NCBI GenBank assembly: GCA_023473405.1 | Contig: JAMCZD010000524.1 | Coordinates: 1-8,098, forward strand | Direction: 5' to 3' | DNA length: 8,098 nucleotides | DNA from: Candidatus Omnitrophota bacterium | GTDB taxonomy: Bacteria > Verrucomicrobiota > Verrucomicrobiia > Limisphaerales > UBA1319 | Shown: positions 6,440 through 8,098 of the stretch, piece by piece | Numbering within the stretch: position 1 is the first letter of the stretch | How the letters are laid out: each line of letters begins with the position of its first letter | Made by a program: the position numbers and the translations under genes | The notes under the pieces: generated by a model | Databases searched by the model: none | What the model was told of the DNA's origin: nothing | The model's input: only the letters and a program-made list of their open reading frames with translations

Positions 6440-6473
6440 CGCATCTCTGCATTCTTCTTTTTGTGAAGATGCG
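6440..6473 (+). terminator. Possible terminator or hairpin after the Ig-protein gene
   Basis: CGCATCT (6440-6446) pairs perfectly with AGATGCG (6467-6473). Alternatively GCAT-(T)-CTTC (6449-6457) pairs with GAAGATGC (6465-6472), with one bulged base and a T-rich loop. The T-run lies in the loop and not after the stem, so termination is uncertain; the position, 14 bases after the stop, is suitable. Confidence 0.3.
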
Positions 6474-6498
6474 TTGATCAAGAGTTGCCCCTTCTTTT

Positions 6499-7041
6499 AT
6501 GAATCCGACCGTACCATGCCAAGACCGTCCGGCCGTTCTCCGCAAGCTGCGCTGGGCAATTGGGTCGTTTATCTGTGCCCTTGTTCTGAGCGGCATCACC
6601 GCTTTTCCTCTCTGGAGCGAGATGGACTGGATCGCGGCGATACGCGGTCTCGAGGGCGTTTCTCCCGCTGATGCAGGAAGCGGACTCGATTGCTGGATTC
6701 TCACCGTCCGCGATGGGCTTCGCGACAGCTACACCAGGCATCCGTGGTTGGCGTACGGCACCGATTGGCTGGCCTTTGCACATCTGGTCATCGCGGTTTT
6801 CTTTCTTGGGGCATTCATTGATCCTGTGCGCAATGTATGGATACTGCAGGCCGGTATTATTGCTTGTGCGATGGTCATTCCGCTGGCGCTGATTGGCGGG
6901 GCCGTTCGCCAAATACCGCTTGGCTGGCGCTTGATTGACTGTTTGTTCGGTGTGCTCGGTGCCATCCCGCTCATTTACTCCCTCAGATTGGCCAAGTCGC
7001 TTGAACGTTCCAGTGCGTTTCCCAGCCGCAGTCAGACTTGA
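6499..7041 (+). CDS. Small four-helix membrane protein, uncharacterised
   Basis: This 180-residue integral inner-membrane protein has four hydrophobic helices at about residues 17-39, 90-107, 113-136 and 144-164. The 50 or so residues between helices 1 and 2 form a loop outside the bilayer. Striking segments are SGITAFPLW (31-39), YGTDWLAFAHLVIA (86-99), DPVRNVWI (108-115) and RLIDCLFG (144-151). I recall similar hypothetical proteins in several phyla with the same strongly conserved core, but no named function. A buried His95 and the Asp89, Asp108 and Asp147 residues next to the membrane are the obvious candidates for function. There is no good Shine-Dalgarno before the ATG; a weak AAGAG lies 14 bases upstream. 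The gene follows the Ig-protein gene by 73 bases on the same strand and converges with the ferritin-like gene. Confidence 0.75.
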   Translation: MNPTVPCQDRPAVLRKLRWAIGSFICALVLSGITAFPLWSEMDWIAAIRGLEGVSPADAGSGLDCWILTVRDGLRDSYTRHPWLAYGTDWLAFAHLVIAVFFLGAFIDPVRNVWILQAGIIACAMVIPLALIGGAVRQIPLGWRLIDCLFGVLGAIPLIYSLRLAKSLERSSAFPSRSQT

Positions 7042-7100
7042 TCTATTAGAACGAGTTGTGACATTCAAGGACTCCAGCCAGGCGATCCTTCTTTGCGGCG

Positions 7101-7141
7101 CGCGCTGCCCAGGAGACGGACGGGTCGCGCTGGGCAGGGCG
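7101..7141. terminator. Candidate bidirectional terminator between convergent genes
   Basis: CTGCCCAG (7105-7112) pairs perfectly with CTGGGCAG (7130-7137). Beyond one G-G mismatch the stem continues with CGC (7101-7103) against GCG (7139-7141). The 11-bp GC-rich stem with a 17-base loop sits in the 124-base gap between two convergent stop codons, as expected for a shared terminator. Neither side has a T-run, so it would not be a classical intrinsic terminator. Confidence 0.4.
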
Positions 7142-7165
7142 AGTTCGCGTGTTACTTGAGATCGG

Positions 7166-7798
7166 CTATTGCGTCCGGCAGGTTCCATCCCGCAACTTTT
7201 GCTGGAGACGGTCCTGGTCGCCGGTGCCATTTCCGGAGGCGCTGACAGTAGCGGTGGTAGTATCGGCAGAAACCGTGACGGTGCTGCTATTGATGGCGGC
7301 TGCCTCCAAGGCGGGCAAGTGGTTGTATAGAGAGGCATCGCGCAAGTTGGTAAAGACTTGGACCAGGCTGGAGTAGTTCTGGACCAAAGGCAGAAGTTCG
7401 TTGTACATGGCGATGTTTGCTTCCTCCGCGGCCACGCCGGCCAGCGCGGCGTCGAGCAGGCTGTCCGGGGCTTGGACCAGGCCGAGATACTCGTCCGGCG
7501 GGATAGGCACGCCGTATTTGACGCACTGTTGTTGCAAGGCGGCGACGTGTTGTTGTTCCGCCAGCAGGATGTTGGCGTAGGGTTGCACTTCACCGAATTT
7601 CCCGACTACGGCTACGTACTCGGCGCGGGCGGCGTACTCACCTTCCGGTCCGGCCAGGGCCTCGGTTAGTGCCGTCTGGGCAATGCTATCGAGGGTAACG
7701 CCGCAGCGTCCGCGCTGAGCCTGAGCCAAGGGGGCCAGGGGGCCGGTCGTCGTCCCGACGACGAGGGCGGCTAATAACAAGAGCAAGTTACGTTTCAC
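7166..7798 (-). CDS. Secreted ferritin-like (DUF2202-type) protein
   Basis: This 210-residue exported protein has a signal peptide (LLLLLAALVV core, likely cut after AQA, residue 27) followed by a ferritin-like four-helix domain of the DUF2202 type. Helix segments in order are EGEYAARAEYVAVVGKFG (52-69), YANILLAEQQHVAAL (74-88, with the ExxH pair Glu81/His84), GVAAEEANIAMYNELLP (121-137, Glu125) and VFTNLRDASLYNHLPAL (148-164). The E-ExxH-E pattern suits a di-metal site as in ferritins and rubrerythrins, so a role with iron or oxidative stress outside the cytoplasm is possible but unproven. The tail (about 167-210) is Ser/Thr-rich, then charged. Cysteines 32, 92 and 207 could form disulfides after export. 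The start is a GTG (complement of 7796-7798) with a strong upstream ribosome site and no nearby in-frame ATG. It is divergent in orientation from all other genes in the window. Confidence 0.85.
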   Translation of the reverse strand: MKRNLLLLLAALVVGTTTGPLAPLAQAQRGRCGVTLDSIAQTALTEALAGPEGEYAARAEYVAVVGKFGEVQPYANILLAEQQHVAALQQQCVKYGVPIPPDEYLGLVQAPDSLLDAALAGVAAEEANIAMYNELLPLVQNYSSLVQVFTNLRDASLYNHLPALEAAAINSSTVTVSADTTTATVSASGNGTGDQDRLQQKLRDGTCRTQ

Positions 7799-7804
7799 TG
7801 TATG

Positions 7805-7811
7805 TCCTTTC
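7805..7811 (-). promoter_or_regulatory. Shine-Dalgarno site of the ferritin-like gene
   Basis: Read on the minus strand, GAAAGGA stands 6 bases before the GTG start codon. This strong site supports GTG as the true start of the ferritin-like gene. Confidence 0.75.
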
Positions 7812-8098
7812 GAGGATGGTTATTGTTTTCACTGGGGCGGCATCCGTTGTGGCGCCGTTCCAGAAACAATTGACCACAGCTAGATGAACATTCGGCGGTG
7901 GTGGAGATTACAGTTTATTTATTTACCTGATCGCGGCTTGTGGGGAAAGAAGGGTGGCGCGGTGTTCCAATTGGAAGGCCGCTTTGTGGGGCAAGGATCG
8001 ATGGGCTTTTCAGCGGCGAGTCGTCCCGGCCTCAGGTCAACTCCAGGCGCCGCAATGACAAGGCGAAGCAAGTAAATCCGGGCCTGCATTCCTTAAGA
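7812..8098. other. Non-coding end of the window
   Basis: I see no convincing gene in this stretch. It must hold the promoter of the ferritin-like gene, but no clear -35/-10 pair is visible on the minus strand. A 63-codon plus-strand frame (7884-8075) and a 56-codon minus-strand frame (7919-8089) lack recognisable motifs. A 12-base perfect palindrome occurs at 7965-7976. Confidence 0.5.
7965..7976. repeat. Perfect 12-base palindrome TTCCAATTGGAA
   Basis: TTCCAATTGGAA is identical to its own reverse complement. It lies about 170 bases upstream of the ferritin-like gene start. It may be an operator for a dimeric regulator, or chance. Confidence 0.25.

Noticed and set aside
6478..7593. Minus-strand open frame of 371 codons across the membrane protein and ferritin-like genes
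   Set aside because: It overlaps both well-supported genes in another frame and crosses the convergent gap; its translation is low-complexity and motif-free.
7919..8089. 56-codon minus-strand frame starting with ATG at 8089
   Set aside because: An AAGGA touches the start codon with almost no spacer and the Pro/Arg-rich product shows no motif. A small real gene cannot be excluded, but it is not supported.

Overview
The window looks like a moderately GC-rich chromosomal piece of a Verrucomicrobiota bacterium, probably Limisphaerales/Pedosphaera-like. This is inferred from three gene types that recur together there: a stand-alone prepilin-type protein with an N-terminal FTLIELLVVIAIIAIL segment, a secreted sugar-binding-domain/glycosidase fusion, and a secreted cysteine-less Ig-domain protein with the lineage-typical 'YQWFKNGVPIPGAT' core. 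No rRNA, tRNA, CRISPR array, insertion sequence or phage gene is visible.

Layout. Bases 1-1516 hold a two-gene plus-strand oxidoreductase unit: the C-terminal part of a short-chain dehydrogenase/reductase (cut by the window edge), then, after a 9-base gap, a complete NAD-dependent D-2-hydroxyacid dehydrogenase of the phosphoglycerate dehydrogenase/CtBP type. Bases 1578-2315 encode a prepilin-like protein with an unusual serine at the processing site. Bases 2399-5005 encode the main enzyme, a secreted 868-residue protein with an N-terminal NPCBM-type carbohydrate-binding domain and a clan GH-D (GH36-like) catalytic domain with an altered nucleophile motif. After a 382-base non-coding stretch rich in short inverted repeats, bases 5388-6425 encode a secreted Ig-like protein of unknown function, and 6499-7041 a small four-helix membrane protein of unknown function. 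On the opposite strand, 7166-7798 encodes a secreted ferritin-like (DUF2202-type) protein that converges on the membrane protein gene. The last 300 bases show no convincing gene.

How the genes may work together. The glycosidase would release sugars, probably alpha-galactosides, outside the cytoplasm, and the two dehydrogenases are plausible cytoplasmic enzymes for oxidising sugars or sugar acids. This is an inference from neighbourhood only: no transporter, regulator, sulfatase or TonB receptor lies in the window to confirm a polysaccharide utilisation locus. The pilin-like, Ig-like, membrane and ferritin-like genes look like separate units. I found no clear new multi-gene system. The points most worth a second look are the variant active-site motif of the glycosidase, the paired hairpins in the leader of the Ig-protein gene, the prepilin with a non-canonical processing site, and the uncharacterised secreted and membrane families.
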